Source: Ruminococcus sp. AM36-2AA (GTDB lineage Bacteria; Bacillota; Clostridia; Lachnospirales; Lachnospiraceae). From it: a stretch of 64,000 nucleotides of DNA. The DNA lies in assembly GCF_003461955.1 (NCBI RefSeq), contig NZ_QTYB01000009.1, positions 122,067 through 186,066 on the forward strand. The letters run 5' to 3'. The notes below the pieces were generated by a model. That model was not told where the DNA came from. It saw nothing but the letters and a program-made list of their open reading frames with translations, and did no database searches. This document shows positions 17,142-27,526 of the stretch, piece after piece; position 1 is the first letter of the stretch, and each line of letters opens with the position of its first letter. Made by a program: the position numbers and the translations under genes.

Positions 17142-19061
17142 TTAAGCTAACTTGTGGAACATATGCCGAACCTTATCTATACGGCTATTCGGGCGGCGAG
17201 GTTGGCAAATAAGTTTACCAATAGCTGACTGGTATCCTTTTAACTCTGTCAAGCAGACTCCCTGCCCATTTGTGAAATAAGTTAAATCGTTCCTGTATTC
17301 TTGAATACATCTGGCAGGGATTTCTCCTTTCAGAATGACCTCGTTATTCTTTAACTGAGTACTTACAATATCTGCACAATACCTTGGGGCATCATGATAC
17401 GCCCGTGAGAGATATTCCTGCGGTGCATAAATTTCAAAGTGGAGATATGGCTCCAATAGTTCTGTCCCTGCTTTTTTTAAAGCCTGCTCCAATACGATAG
17501 GGGAAAGCAGCCGAAAGTCTGCGGGGGTACTTACAGGACTATAATACAATCCATATTCAAAACAGATTTTACAGTCTGTCACTTTCCATCCATACAGCCC
17601 CTGCTCGCAGCCATAGAGAACCCCCTCCATAACCGCATTTTGGAACGATTGGTTTAAATATCCAAGTGAAACTCTGCTTTCATACTGCACTCCGCTTCCA
17701 ATAGGGAGCGGCTCTATGGACAACCCGATAGAAGCCCAGAAAGGATTTGGCGGGACTTCTATGTGGATGGTATATTCTGCTTTTCTAAGCGGTCTTTCCA
17801 TATATATAACAGTAGGCTCTTTTATTTCTGCCTCCACATGATATTTTTCCTCAAGGATGGCACAAATGACTTCCATCTGCACATTCCCCAAAAAAGAAAG
17901 TATAATCTCATGCGTTGTAGTATCCACATAATATTTTAAAAGAGGGTCTGTATCAGCAATCTCTGCGAGGGCATTTAACAGGGCTTCCCTTTGCTCCGGC
18001 TTTTGCGGCTCTACCGTTGTCCGAAGTAATGGCATGGGATTATCAATCCGTGTTTTGTGAGGCAGGAGTTTTTCATTTCCCAGGATATCGTTCAGTTTCA
18101 AAGTATCATCAGCTAAAATAACAATTTCTCCCGGACAGGCATGGTCAGCCGGGACGATTTCACCATTTGTCGGAACACACATCTCTGTGATTTTTATTTT
18201 CTCTTTTTCAGATATTCTAATAACATCCCTCAAATGCAATGTTCCGCTATATATACGCACATAAACAAAACGCCGCCTTTTCTCTGAATATTCAATCTTA
18301 AAAACCTGCCCGCATAGTTCAGATTGACCTTCAGGCGTTGATGAATAAAATTTACTGGCAATTACTTCTATAAGCTGCCGAACCCCCAGATTGTTTTTAG
18401 CGCTTCCGTGATAAACGGGAAATAACGTTCCGTTTTGGAATCTCCTGTTTTCTTCCTGTTCCAGTTCTGACATTTTAAACGGTTTCCCTGACATATATTT
18501 CTCTAATAGTTCATCGTTTCCCATAATTACCGCATCCCACTGTTCCATATCGTCATTGTCCGTTACATTTATATGGGGATGCTGCCCAACCTTTTGCTTC
18601 ACTATAATTTCCGAAGAAAGCTTTGCTTTCATTTCCCGATATACCATTGGCAAATCAATCCCCTCTTGGTCAATTTTATTGATGAAAAAGATTGTCGGAA
18701 TCTTCATTGTCTGTAGTGCATGAAACAGTATACGGGTCTGTGCCTGTATGCCATCCTTTGCAGAAACTAATAATACTGCTCCGTCTAAAACGGATAAAGA
18801 ACGGTATACTTCCGCCAAAAAATCCATATGACCTGGCGTATCTATAATGTTGACTTTTACATCCTCCCACTGAAAAGATGTCACTGCTGTCTGGATAGTG
18901 ATTCCCCTTTGACGCTCCAAATTCATTGTATCTGTTCTTGTTGTGCCTTTATCTACACTCCCTAGTTCTGTAATCGCACCACTGGTATACAATAAACTCT
19001 CCGTTAAAGTTGTCTTTCCTGCGTCAACGTGAGCCAGAATTCCTAAGTTAATTATTTTCAT
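17142..19061 (-). CDS. tet(O/W/O): Mosaic ribosomal protection tetracycline-resistance protein Tet(O/W/O)
   Basis: A 639-residue elongation-factor-like GTPase that releases tetracycline from the ribosome. It shows G1 AHVDAGKTT (10-18), G3 DTPGH and G4 NKID. Residues 1 to about 299 match Tet(O) almost word for word as recalled. About 300-375 ([59 protein letters not shown]) follow Tet(W). From [13 protein letters not shown] onward it returns to Tet(O). That is the architecture of known tet(O/W/O) mosaics. AGGAGG lies upstream of the start. It sits behind an attenuator-type leader and ahead of a KTR gene. Crossover points are approximate, and a tet(O/W/32/O) type cannot be excluded without alignment. 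Confidence 0.92.
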   Translation of the reverse strand: MKIINLGILAHVDAGKTTLTESLLYTSGAITELGSVDKGTTRTDTMNLERQRGITIQTAVTSFQWEDVKVNIIDTPGHMDFLAEVYRSLSVLDGAVLLVSAKDGIQAQTRILFHALQTMKIPTIFFINKIDQEGIDLPMVYREMKAKLSSEIIVKQKVGQHPHINVTDNDDMEQWDAVIMGNDELLEKYMSGKPFKMSELEQEENRRFQNGTLFPVYHGSAKNNLGVRQLIEVIASKFYSSTPEGQSELCGQVFKIEYSEKRRRFVYVRIYSGTLHLRDVIRISEKEKIKITEMCVPTNGEIVPADHACPGEIVILADDTLKLNDILGNEKLLPHKTRIDNPMPLLRTTVEPQKPEQREALLNALAEIADTDPLLKYYVDTTTHEIILSFLGNVQMEVICAILEEKYHVEAEIKEPTVIYMERPLRKAEYTIHIEVPPNPFWASIGLSIEPLPIGSGVQYESRVSLGYLNQSFQNAVMEGVLYGCEQGLYGWKVTDCKICFEYGLYYSPVSTPADFRLLSPIVLEQALKKAGTELLEPYLHFEIYAPQEYLSRAYHDAPRYCADIVSTQLKNNEVILKGEIPARCIQEYRNDLTYFTNGQGVCLTELKGYQSAIGKLICQPRRPNSRIDKVRHMFHKLA

Positions 19062-19101
19062 GTGATTTTCCTCCTATCAACACCCAAAAAGGGCATAAAA
19101 A

Positions 19102-19133
19102 TACCCAGTGATAAATACTCCTATCACTGGGTA
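19102..19133 (-). terminator. Attenuator stem-loop in the tet leader
   Basis: TACCCAGTGATA and TATCACTGGGTA form a perfect 12-bp stem with an 8-base loop, followed on the minus strand by a T-rich run (TTTTTATG). It lies 41 bases before the tet start and matches the known transcription attenuator of tet(M)-type genes. Confidence 0.85.
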
Positions 19134-19284
19134 AATAAATCCAATAGCCCCAAAACACTTATATGTTTTCGGGCATATAAAATTACATGATAAAAGTATT
19201 CTTAAACTGGGTACAAAAAACTAAGCCCCATATTAAAAGTTAAACAGGACTGCTACTTTTTGTTCCCACTATCAAATTGACAGT

Positions 19285-19308
19285 TTATTTAAGAATACCT
19301 TGCCGCAT
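19285..19308 (-). CDS. tet leader peptide
   Basis: An eight-codon frame reads MRQGILK and stop. AAGGAG lies ten bases before its ATG, and a consensus promoter lies just upstream. Leader peptides of this kind precede tet(M)/tet(O)-type genes; ribosome stalling or rapid translation on the leader controls whether the downstream stem-loop terminates transcription. The sequence shows all three parts in order: promoter, leader, attenuator. Confidence 0.65.
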   Translation of the reverse strand: MRQGILK

Positions 19309-19340
19309 ATTTATTAACTCCTTGTATAAAACTGAATCTA

Positions 19341-19369
19341 ATTATATTCCTTAACCCTTTATTTGTCAA
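19341..19369 (-). promoter_or_regulatory. Consensus promoter of the tet(O/W/O) unit
   Basis: On the minus strand TTGACA and TATAAT match the vegetative consensus at all 12 positions and are separated by 17 bases. The MRQGILK leader frame begins 32 bases downstream of the -10 box. Confidence 0.88.
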
Positions 19370-19425
19370 GCTGACAAACTAAAGCAGAAAAAGCGGCGGA
19401 TTTCACCCTGCCACTAATCATCTGT

Positions 19426-19800
19426 TTATGCAAAAATAATTTCTTTCTCCACAATCTCCCTCGCACAAGCCCCTATATTATTAAGCCGCCTAACCCATTC
19501 TAAAGCGTTTTCTTCCTTTAGGCGTTCTGTTATGCCCTGCGCCTGTTTCATGCCTTCTATGAGCCGCTCAAAGCGTTCCTGCGCCTGCCTGTCGATGTCG
19601 GCAAGGTAGGTGTTGAGCCTGCCACTTGTAAGAAGATTGGTGTATGTAACTTTGCGGTACTGCTTCAGATAGTCTAAATGCTGCTGTCCCCATATGCCTA
19701 TTGGCTGTTCTTCTTCGGCGGGTACAGTTAAGCATGGGATTAAATAATCGCCTTGCCTTTCGTATCTGCCGCCCATTTCCTCAAATAATGATGTTGCCAT
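19426..19800 (-). CDS. TnpV transposon-encoded protein (tet insert copy)
   Basis: A 124-residue protein of the TnpV family: [15 protein letters not shown], then [38 protein letters not shown] and a C-terminus [16 protein letters not shown]. TnpV proteins are small helical proteins common in Firmicutes transposons; no activity is established. The ATG has GTGGAGG upstream, and that ribosome site and the first codons overlap the foreign tail of the truncated helicase by 20 bases. It is the first gene of the inserted segment and is divided from tet by the tet promoter. Confidence 0.8.
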   Translation of the reverse strand: MATSLFEEMGGRYERQGDYLIPCLTVPAEEEQPIGIWGQQHLDYLKQYRKVTYTNLLTSGRLNTYLADIDRQAQERFERLIEGMKQAQGITERLKEENALEWVRRLNNIGACAREIVEKEIIFA

Positions 19801-22800
19801 TGTCTGTTACCTCCACATTCTTTTTTATTTTGAATGTCCGCAAAATCCGTCCTACATCAGACGGCTTCCACGGACAGTCAAGGTGATGGAGGGCAATGAG
19901 CCTGTCCTGTACGTTGGTACCAGCACCGAGTTTTGGAGTGGAACCCATAAGGATTCTCACCTGTCCGGCCCGCACCTTTGCAAACAGCTCCGCTTTCTTT
20001 GCCTCCGTGTTGTATTCATGGATAAAAGCAATCTCTTCTTTCGGGATTCCTCTGGCAGCCAGTTTGTTTCGGACATCATCATATACATTGAATGTCCCGT
20101 CTCCTTTTGGTGTAGATAAATCACAGAAGATCAGCTGGGTTGTCCGGTCTGCTTTTCCTTCCTCCCATACCTGAAAAGCATTTTCCACACAGGTATTGAC
20201 CTTGCTTTTTTCTGCATCCGGAAGAAGCTCATTCAATAATCTCTGGTCAAGGGCACATTTTCTTCCGTCATTGGTAATCTTGAGCATGTTATCCTCTGTC
20301 GGATTCACAAGACCGCCTCTTACACTTTCGGCACGTTCTGAAAAAGCACTGACCATTTCCTGCTGTTCTTCACTTGGCTTCAAGACCTCATTGATAAACT
20401 CTGCTTCCGGTACAGGAAGATTCAGCATATCCGAAGTCTGAATATCCGCAGCTTCCTTAAAAATGGATATCAGCTCCGGAAGATTGAAAAAACGGGCAAA
20501 TCGTGTTTTCGCACGATAGCCCGTTCCTTCCGGTGATAATTCGATTGCGGTTACTGTCTCCCCGAACGTTGCCGCCCAGGAATCAAAGTGTCCCATACCC
20601 ATACGCATGAGTGTGTCATACTGGAGATAACGCATGATAGTGTAAAGCTCCGTCATACTGTTCGATACGGGAGTACCTGTAGCAAAGGTGATCCCTCTGC
20701 CGCCGGTCAGTTCATCCATGTACCGGCATTTCATAAACATATCCGAACTTTTCTGTGCATCCGTCTGTGAGATACCCGCCACATTCCGCATTTTTGTATA
20801 CAAAAAAAGGTTCTTAAAACTATGGCTTTCATCCACAAACAGCCGGTCTACGCCCAACTGCTCAAAAGTTACTACATCATCCTTTCTGGTCTGGTCATTG
20901 AGTTTCTTCATCCTCGCCTGCAGACTCTTCTTTGTTTTTTCCAACTGCTTGATGGTATAATTCTGTCCTGCCTGATGTGCCGCTTCTTCAATGGAAAACG
21001 TAATATCTGCGATCTGATCTTCCAGCATGGCAATCTGCCGTTCCCTTGAAAGGGGGATTTTCTCAAACTGTGTATGTCCAATGATCACGGCATCATAATC
21101 TCCTGTCGCAATACGGGAACAGAAACGTTTTCGGTTTGCCGGCTCAAAGTCCTTCTTTGTTGCCACCAGGATATTTGCTCCCGGATAGAGACGTAGGAAA
21201 TCACTGCCCCACTGCTCGGTCAGATGGTTTGGCACAACATAAAGATTCTTCTGTGAGAGTCCCAGCCGTTTTGATTCCATACCGGCTGCGATCATCTGGA
21301 ACGTCTTCCCTGCTCCTACGCAATGAGCCAGAAGGGTGTTATTTCCATACAGCACATGAGCCACTGCGTTTTTCTGGTGCGGCATCAGGGTGATCTCCGG
21401 GTTCATGCCGACAAACTGAATATGGCTTCCATCATATTCCCGTGGACGGATGCTGTTAAATCGTTCATTATAAATCTTACAGAGATCTTCCCTTCGGTGC
21501 AGGTCTTTAAATATCCACTCCTTAAATTCCTCTTTGATCAGCTCCTGCTTCTGCTGTGCCAGCATCGTTTCCTTCCGGTTTAATTCCCGGTGTTCCCCAT
21601 CGGCATCCTGTACCGTGTCATAAATTTTGGTATCTCTAAGGTTTAAGGCATCTTCCAAAAGGCGGTAGGCATTGGCTCTCTGTGTTCCATATGTGGAAGT
21701 AACAAGGGCATTTCCGTAGCTGTCCACATTCTTTCCCATAACATTCCACTGTCCGGTCACTTCTGCATACTGGACTTTGACCTTGCTCCCTACATAATAT
21801 CTTGGTGTATGGAATGTCTCTGCCATAAACCGTGTAATGTAATCCTCGGAGATCCAGGTTGCCCCAAGTCTTGCCTCAATCTCTGACGCATCCAGATCTT
21901 TTGGCTGTACCTGCTCCAAATACTGCACGTTCACCTGATATTCCGGGTGATCTTCTGCAAACTGTTTGGCGATCTGCAGTTTCTCCCTCACATTTCCAGA
22001 AAGATATTCGTCCGACGGCTCCCATTTTTCACCGATCGGATTCTTAAAGATCACCCCTGCCAGTTCTTCGGTAAGCTTCTCTTCTGTTTTCCCGGAAAGC
22101 TGTGCCATATAGGAAAGGTCAACGCCTGCCCTCTCACCAATAGAAACCGCAAGTGCTTCACTGGCAGTATCTACAGAAGTTACCGTTTCTGCCCTGCGGA
22201 TTGTCCTTTTGGTAAAAATATCCGCTTTCCGTTTCAGTTCTCCCTTATCATCCAGAAATTCCAGAGAAGTCAAAAGACAATAACTACTGTCCTGACTAAA
22301 TGCCCTCTTATTGGCATTGCTGCTGATAAGACCATATTTTGCTGTAAAGGTATCGTATTCTTCATTGAGTTTTTCCTGCAGCTTTGTGATCTGCTCATCG
22401 CTTCCCTCTTCCATCTGACACCGGATCAGTTCATTCGTAACATCACGGATCTTCACCATCCCTTTGACACGTTCCGCTGTCATTGCCGGAAGCTCCATGC
22501 GGTTCATCACAGAATTTTCCCGGTAATAGACTTCCTCATTCACTACGGTAAAACTGAAATTCTTTACATCCGGGTCTGCCGGGATAGAGACAACATCCTC
22601 TTCTAACTCTGTATCCGAAAGTTCCAGTTCCGTAATCGTGCCATGGATATTCCTAATAGCTTCTTTTAACTGTTCTTCTAAGGTAATGCCTTCTTTTGGT
22701 TTTACGGTCACTTCCTGCTTTCCGTACTGGGTACTTTCTGTAGTAAACTCACCAAGCACCATTTCCGGATGCTCTGCAAAATAAGCATTGACCGAATAGC

Positions 22801-25800
22801 CTTCCGGTATTTCCTTTAAATTTAACCATTCCGGTTCCTCAATGGATGCCCTGTCCCTTTTCTGGAAAAACAAAATATCAGAAACAACACTGGTATTGGC
22901 ATTTCTCTGGAACGCATTATTCGGTAATCGGATGGCTCCAAGCAGTTCTGCCCGGTTTGCGATATACTGTCTCACTGCCGGATTCTGCTTATCCATCGTT
23001 CCACTGGAAGTTACCACAGCCACTACGCCACCGGGACGCACCAGATCAAGGGATTTTGCAATAAAATAATCATGGATCATAAAATGATGCCGGTCATATC
23101 TGCGGTCACTGACCTGATACGCCCCAAATGGAACATTGCCTATCACACAGTCGAAAAAGCTGTCCGGATAACTGGTTTCCTCAAATCCCTGTACGGCAAT
23201 CTTATTTTTCTGGTAAAGCTGTTTTGCAATCCTGCCTGAAACCGGGTCAAGTTCCACACCGTACATATTGGTTTTGCCCATACTCTCCGGGATCAGTCCC
23301 ATAAAGTTACCGACACCACAGGACGGTTCCAGAATATTTCCCTGTTTCAGTCCCATATTTTCCAGTGCTTCATACATACTTCGGATTACTATCGGGGACG
23401 TATAAAAAGCATTTAAGGTCGATGCCCTTGCTGCATTGTATTCTTCCAGTGATAAGGTATTCTTTAACTCCAGATACTCATCTGCCCAGCTGCTGTTATT
23501 TTCCTCAAATGCCTGTGGGATGCCACCCCATCCAACATATCGGGATAAGATTTCCTGTTCTTCGGGTGTTGCCAGACGTTCTTCTTTCTCCAAAGTCTGT
23601 AACAAATGGATGGCTTCCATATTTGCCTTATACTTTGCCTTCGGACCGCCTGCACCAAGGTCATTATCCTGGATACGGAAGTTGTGTGGTTCTAACACAG
23701 CTTTTTCCTGTTCCTGACTTTCCGGAATATCTTCTTCGGCAGTAACCTCTTCCTCTTCTATTTCCTCCACATCTGACATATCTACTACGGTCGGTTCTGC
23801 CACTGCCTTCGTATCCAAGAAATCAAACATGGTCATCTGGTGTCCGGATGGTTCCGCAAAAGACGGTTCTGCTTCCGGTGTCGGGAAAATCGTATAGGTT
23901 CCTTCTGCATACTGGTGAAGTTCTGAAAGAAGTTCTGTTTTCTGCTGGTAATTTGTCCCATACGCTTCAAAATCCAATGGAAGAGCTGCCAACGCTGCAT
24001 CCATCTTCTGTAACAGTTCCTCTGTCTGCTCTGGATTCTCTAATACTGCCTCCATTTCTTTTCCTGGTTTTTCCCAGAAAAAATCATCCGTAAATGGTCT
24101 GTCTATCTCTTCCGGAAGACGGTCATAAAAGCGTAGTACCTTATTTGCCATCTGTTCCCGTTCATATTCCGGCATACGAGCATAATCTTCTGCCTGCAGG
24201 AACTGGTCATTCTTTATCAGATAAGCTACTCTATTTGCAACTTTATTCCAGGATAATAAAATTGACGTATATGGATTCCCATAAGCACCTCTTGCAAGAA
24301 ACAATCCTTTTCCATCATAGTTTGCGTGTGAATCATCGGCACCAGACAGTGCATGACTGCTTCCACCGATCCCATACTGTTCCTTGATAAAACCTGTCCT
24401 CGATCTTTCATCTTCATGCAGCAGATAAAAGGAATACGTCCTAAGCCTGCCCTGCGAATACGCTCCACCTCCTGCAAGATAAGCATCAATCTCATCCTGT
24501 GTAATGAACATCGGATGTTCTTTCCAGGCAAAGCCCTCCCTAGCCTGATAAGGAATCACCTCATCCGCAAACTTCTGAAACTGCTTTGAGATATTTATAG
24601 GATTATAATGATGGAAACGCATAATAGAATGATTTTCTTCATAGGCTTCTGCCAGTGCATCCAGTCTTTCATTCAGTTCCGAAAGCCACTGGGGATCCTC
24701 CAGCTTTTCTTCCAGATAATCCGTGATCTCCGGATAGATACTGCGAAGATGTGGTAAATCCTCCTCATCGAAAACAATCTCCGCTACTCCTTCTGCCATA
24801 TCCCCTTTCATATAGGCAAGAGCCTGGGCGTGTTCTTTTACTGCATTACTTCTTGCCGCATCCAATACAGACTGCGGTGCATATTCACCCTGGTCTAAAA
24901 GCTGATGGATACGTCCGCTGACATCTTCCCATGATAAAAATGCCTTATCTAAGATATGGTCTGTAACCGTATGCCCCACTGCGATCTGCATCCCGGTTTC
25001 ATCAAACCAGACTGAATATTCATTTCCATCAATCTGAAAACCTTTTCCCCCTTTGCGGTATTCACGCTTCACAAACTCCGTATATTCCTCCGGTGTCTGT
25101 TCACTCATGAAATTATAGATGATCCGGAGCTGGCTTGCTTTCCGGTTTCCTCCTGTCCGTAAGATCTCATCGACAACTTCCTCTGGAATCGGGATTTCTC
25201 CGGCATAAAGGGCAGCTGCTCTTTCCTCGATCTGCCGCCTTTGTTCATCTGCGGTGGGATATTCGGGCAAAGATAAAGCAGAGGCGATCTCTTCCTCTGC
25301 TTTACTCAATCCATCTTCTCTTGTATCTTCGACTAACTGTATACCAATTCCGTCAAGATGCTCTCTTCCGCTGTTGCCATCAGTACGTTCATGTGTGCTG
25401 TCCATGCCATCGGATCTGCTTCCTTGTCCGGTGCCGGATTCTTCTCCAGCAGTTTCTCCATCTGGCTGTCCATTCTCTCCTGTGCTGCTTTCTCGATCTG
25501 TTCCAGATGGCTGTTCAGCTTCCCGGTCAGGAACAGGCTCTGATAAAGGCTGTTCTTGTGTTCTTTCAGAAATGTCCTCCGCAGCATCCCGTATTTCCCG
25601 ATCGTTACTTCTTCCTCTTCGACGGTCAGATTCGGAAACAGGTAATCTCCCTTGCGATGATATGTCAGTTCCATAATCGGTTCCTCCTTCATTTTCAATA
25701 TTTTCTTCTTTTTTCGTTTCTGCATCCTGGTTTTTAGTTTCACGCATTAACGTGGTAAAGTTATTATAATTCCTTTCATTGGAATTTTCAACCTCTTTTC

Positions 25801-26560
25801 TCGCTTCTTCCAGAGAAATTTTATGTACGGTCTTTCCAATATCAATCAGAATACTCTCACTGAGCTGGCTTGCCGCATTTCCAAGGAAGGTGAGAACTGA
25901 CAGATGGTTATAATCTGTAATATGCATGAAGTCCTCTTCTTCCAGAAGTTCCATCGGGTCAAGCCCGCATCGCCTGGAAAGCAGATAGTAAACACTGTCT
26001 GTTGCCAGCTGACGGAAATCACTGCGAATCGTCACCTCATCCAGATCTTCCAGATAAGTACCTTCTACAGCATATTCCAATCCGTCCAGGTATTCCTCCA
26101 GATTATCACTGACCATTTCCCTTGCGACTGCCATCAATGCATCCTGCAAAGTTGCTGTATCCTTTTCTTCCAGAGCATAGACCTCTGCCAGATGGGTGAG
26201 GATCTCTTCTCTCTGGTGTTCCTGCATCTGCCACAGATACGGGCTTCTGCCCCCGGCTACCATATGGGTATCCGAAATATCAAACACATAACGAAGTTTG
26301 GTATTCTGCCAGGTTTCATCAAACAGGGCAATTCCTCTTGCACCACGATTTACCCAGCGTAACATCTTTTCATTCCATAGTTCCAGTGATGCACAGGCTG
26401 TTGCGTCTGGACGCTGTGCATGGATCAGAAGCTGGTCTGAAAAAGAATAACGATATAACCTTGATGCTGTGTCCATATAATCCATCCAATCCCCTGGCGA
26501 ACTGCTCACTGATACGGCATGTTCCTGCACCAAGTTTCGGATGTCCTGTAGTTTAGACAT
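19781..26560 (-). CDS. Methylase-helicase of the ICE (LtrC/SNF2 type), truncated by the tet insert
   Basis: A 2259-residue remainder of a giant DNA-processing protein. Near residue 1080 is [11 protein letters not shown] (SAM-binding motif I) and near 1140 GNVPFGAYQ (catalytic N-x-P-F motif), an N6-adenine methylase pattern. Helicase motifs follow: CVGAGKT (about 1747), VDESHSFKN (about 1909), FATGTPVSN. The chain switches at DCPWKPSD to a foreign tail of about 22 residues and stops. Motif VI with its arginine fingers is lost, so ATP-driven activity should be impaired. Residues about 295-409 form a polar, disordered linker that overlaps a separate TnpV gene. TAGGAGGG precedes the start. The C-terminal remainder is at 15488-16429. 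Confidence 0.85.
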   Translation of the reverse strand: MSKLQDIRNLVQEHAVSVSSSPGDWMDYMDTASRLYRYSFSDQLLIHAQRPDATACASLELWNEKMLRWVNRGARGIALFDETWQNTKLRYVFDISDTHMVAGGRSPYLWQMQEHQREEILTHLAEVYALEEKDTATLQDALMAVAREMVSDNLEEYLDGLEYAVEGTYLEDLDEVTIRSDFRQLATDSVYYLLSRRCGLDPMELLEEEDFMHITDYNHLSVLTFLGNAASQLSESILIDIGKTVHKISLEEARKEVENSNERNYNNFTTLMRETKNQDAETKKEENIENEGGTDYGTDISSQGRLPVSESDRRRGRSNDREIRDAAEDISERTQEQPLSEPVPDREAEQPSGTDRESSTGENGQPDGETAGEESGTGQGSRSDGMDSTHERTDGNSGREHLDGIGIQLVEDTREDGLSKAEEEIASALSLPEYPTADEQRRQIEERAAALYAGEIPIPEEVVDEILRTGGNRKASQLRIIYNFMSEQTPEEYTEFVKREYRKGGKGFQIDGNEYSVWFDETGMQIAVGHTVTDHILDKAFLSWEDVSGRIHQLLDQGEYAPQSVLDAARSNAVKEHAQALAYMKGDMAEGVAEIVFDEEDLPHLRSIYPEITDYLEEKLEDPQWLSELNERLDALAEAYEENHSIMRFHHYNPINISKQFQKFADEVIPYQAREGFAWKEHPMFITQDEIDAYLAGGGAYSQGRLRTYSFYLLHEDERSRTGFIKEQYGIGGSSHALSGADDSHANYDGKGLFLARGAYGNPYTSILLSWNKVANRVAYLIKNDQFLQAEDYARMPEYEREQMANKVLRFYDRLPEEIDRPFTDDFFWEKPGKEMEAVLENPEQTEELLQKMDAALAALPLDFEAYGTNYQQKTELLSELHQYAEGTYTIFPTPEAEPSFAEPSGHQMTMFDFLDTKAVAEPTVVDMSDVEEIEEEEVTAEEDIPESQEQEKAVLEPHNFRIQDNDLGAGGPKAKYKANMEAIHLLQTLEKEERLATPEEQEILSRYVGWGGIPQAFEENNSSWADEYLELKNTLSLEEYNAARASTLNAFYTSPIVIRSMYEALENMGLKQGNILEPSCGVGNFMGLIPESMGKTNMYGVELDPVSGRIAKQLYQKNKIAVQGFEETSYPDSFFDCVIGNVPFGAYQVSDRRYDRHHFMIHDYFIAKSLDLVRPGGVVAVVTSSGTMDKQNPAVRQYIANRAELLGAIRLPNNAFQRNANTSVVSDILFFQKRDRASIEEPEWLNLKEIPEGYSVNAYFAEHPEMVLGEFTTESTQYGKQEVTVKPKEGITLEEQLKEAIRNIHGTITELELSDTELEEDVVSIPADPDVKNFSFTVVNEEVYYRENSVMNRMELPAMTAERVKGMVKIRDVTNELIRCQMEEGSDEQITKLQEKLNEEYDTFTAKYGLISSNANKRAFSQDSSYCLLTSLEFLDDKGELKRKADIFTKRTIRRAETVTSVDTASEALAVSIGERAGVDLSYMAQLSGKTEEKLTEELAGVIFKNPIGEKWEPSDEYLSGNVREKLQIAKQFAEDHPEYQVNVQYLEQVQPKDLDASEIEARLGATWISEDYITRFMAETFHTPRYYVGSKVKVQYAEVTGQWNVMGKNVDSYGNALVTSTYGTQRANAYRLLEDALNLRDTKIYDTVQDADGEHRELNRKETMLAQQKQELIKEEFKEWIFKDLHRREDLCKIYNERFNSIRPREYDGSHIQFVGMNPEITLMPHQKNAVAHVLYGNNTLLAHCVGAGKTFQMIAAGMESKRLGLSQKNLYVVPNHLTEQWGSDFLRLYPGANILVATKKDFEPANRKRFCSRIATGDYDAVIIGHTQFEKIPLSRERQIAMLEDQIADITFSIEEAAHQAGQNYTIKQLEKTKKSLQARMKKLNDQTRKDDVVTFEQLGVDRLFVDESHSFKNLFLYTKMRNVAGISQTDAQKSSDMFMKCRYMDELTGGRGITFATGTPVSNSMTELYTIMRYLQYDTLMRMGMGHFDSWAATFGETVTAIELSPEGTGYRAKTRFARFFNLPELISIFKEAADIQTSDMLNLPVPEAEFINEVLKPSEEQQEMVSAFSERAESVRGGLVNPTEDNMLKITNDGRKCALDQRLLNELLPDAEKSKVNTCVENAFQVWEEGKADRTTQLIFCDLSTPKGDGTFNVYDDVRNKLAARGIPKEEIAFIHEYNTEAKKAELFAKVRAGQVRILMGSTPKLGAGTNVQDRLIALHHLDCPWKPSDVGRILRTFKIKKNVEVTDNGNIII
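25333..25674 (-). CDS. TnpV gene fully overlapping the helicase linker (other frame)
   Basis: In the +1 frame relative to the helicase, the same strand encodes a complete 113-residue Tnp[57 protein letters not shown] and a C-terminal [10 protein letters not shown]. All TnpV landmarks occur in order with no stop or frameshift. The ATG has AAGGAGG eight bases upstream. The helicase frame here is low-complexity and polar ([20 protein letters not shown]), as expected if the TnpV frame is the one under structural constraint. Two functional frames on one strand are therefore likely. Confidence 0.75.
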   Translation of the reverse strand: MELTYHRKGDYLFPNLTVEEEEVTIGKYGMLRRTFLKEHKNSLYQSLFLTGKLNSHLEQIEKAAQERMDSQMEKLLEKNPAPDKEADPMAWTAHMNVLMATAEESILTELVYS

Positions 26561-26733
26561 TAAACTTCCCTCCTATCAATAAAAAAACAGCCCACTCTTT
26601 TTTAGAATTGGCTGCATAAAATGTACTTTACTTTTCGGAGAGAAAATGCTATATTCTAATTGAAAAGAGTAACCGCCCACAAGGTGCATGCTCCTGGATT
26701 AGGTTTTAATTTATTTTGCTCTCAAAGAGAGCT

Positions 26734-26770
26734 GCCTATCCTGTTGGCAGACAGGGTAGGCTATTTTTTT
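26734..26770 (+). terminator. Terminator of a putative antisense RNA facing the holin-like toxin
   Basis: GCCTATCCTGT pairs with ACAGGGTAGGC (one G-T pair) and is followed by TATTTTTTT on the plus strand. The T tract overlaps the last codons of the toxin on the opposite strand. An almost identical hairpin occurs at 47102-47129 beside the second toxin gene. This arrangement fits a converging antitoxin RNA; its promoter was not found. Confidence 0.55.
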
Positions 26771-26862
26771 CGCTTGTTGTCCCTATTATCCAAATAGGCA
26801 AGCAAAGCAATCAGAAACGTACCGCCTAAGAACAATAAGCTCAAGACTTCGTATGTATCCAT
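26761..26862 (-). CDS. Putative holin-like type I toxin
   Basis: A 33-residue peptide: MDTYEVLSLLFLGGTFLIAL, then LAYLDNRDNKRKK. It has an acidic N-terminal tip, one membrane helix and a basic tail, the pattern of the TxpA/BsrG-like putative holin-like toxin family. AGGGAGGTGG precedes the ATG. The plus strand carries a terminator that converges on its 3' end, as expected for an antisense-controlled type I pair. It lies between the XRE regulator and the helicase in the ICE. Confidence 0.7.
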   Translation of the reverse strand: MDTYEVLSLLFLGGTFLIALLAYLDNRDNKRKK

Positions 26863-26992
26863 TCGCTCCACCTCCCTTCTTCTATATCCCTTAACGGAAT
26901 CTGAAAATCCAGGAGGTTTTTACCAACCCTGTACACGGTTGCTCCAGTAATATTCTAACAGGTAACTCTCCGCAAAGCAATTCCTTTTTACT

Positions 26993-27463
26993 TCATACGG
27001 TTTTATATTCTGTTTTTCTCTTATCCTCTGGCCAATGCAGTTTCCATTCCAGATATTCCTCTTCTGTAATTCTTCCATCGCCCAGTTTCTGCTTTTTCCC
27101 CATCCATTCCTGCAGATAAGACATTGTTTTTTTATCCCTCATTGTGATTCCAACTGTTTCACTTTCTGAATCATTTAGCAGGAACAGATGAAAAAGCCCT
27201 CTATTTTCTTCATCCATCCAGAATAAAGTTTCCATTAATTCGTCCATTGTCGCAATTCCAGGACTTAAAAAATTCCGGACATCAACTTCCAATATTTCTG
27301 CTATCCGGATAAGCGTTTCCTGCTTCGGTGTACGCTGTCCACTTTCATATTGGGCAATTCTCACATCTGCACTATTTTCTCCATACCCTAACCTGCACCC
27401 CAGTTCTTTTTGAGTTATGTTGCGAAACATACGGATTTTTCTTATTCTTACTCCTAATTTCAA
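26993..27463 (-). CDS. XRE-family helix-turn-helix regulator
   Basis: A 156-residue protein. The N-terminal 60 residues form a Cro/C1 HTH (LGVRIRKIRMFRNITQKELG, ADVRIAQYESGQRTPKQETL). The rest is an acidic helical domain without a named family. I place the start at a TTG codon (27463) because AAGGAG lies just upstream; the ATG-type start further out sits inside the terminator of the preceding adhesin gene. It probably controls ICE transfer genes or the adjacent toxin (inference). Confidence 0.75.
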   Translation of the reverse strand: MKLGVRIRKIRMFRNITQKELGCRLGYGENSADVRIAQYESGQRTPKQETLIRIAEILEVDVRNFLSPGIATMDELMETLFWMDEENRGLFHLFLLNDSESETVGITMRDKKTMSYLQEWMGKKQKLGDGRITEEEYLEWKLHWPEDKRKTEYKTV

Positions 27464-27483
27464 TTTCTTCTCCTTTTCAAAAT

Positions 27484-27508
27484 GGGGCTGTGCAGTAACC
27501 ACAGCCCC
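27484..27508 (-). terminator. Terminator after the SpaA-repeat adhesin gene
   Basis: GGGGCTGTG and CACAGCCCC form a perfect 9-bp stem with a 7-base loop, followed on the minus strand by ATTTT, 19 bases after the adhesin stop. Confidence 0.75.
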
Positions 27509-27526
27509 AGAACACTATTTATATTA

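Larger units (their letters stand above)
16375..19853 (-). mobile_element. 3.5 kb tet(O/W/O) insert inside the helicase gene
   Basis: On the right, the helicase reads normally to DCPWKPSD and then changes to [15 protein letters not shown]. On the left, helicase sequence resumes at ELSYAEIKALATGN. Between the two lie TnpV, the tet leader, tet(O/W/O), the Cys-rich KTR gene and a fragment of a sigma-like gene. Compared with intact relatives, the helicase segment containing motif VI (QREGRIIRQ) and the following 50 or so residues is missing. The event was therefore a replacement with a small deletion rather than a clean insertion. No terminal inverted repeats or transposase were found; TnpV is the only mobile-element type gene. 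Bounds are approximate. Confidence 0.7.

Noticed and set aside
25254..25676. A 140-codon plus-strand frame across the helicase linker
   Set aside because: It is antisense to both the helicase and the TnpV frame and is Ser/Pro-rich low-complexity text; a shadow of the linker.
26993..27502. Longer XRE gene starting at 27502
   Set aside because: That start lies inside the terminator stem of the adhesin gene and lacks a ribosome site; TTG at 27463 fits better.
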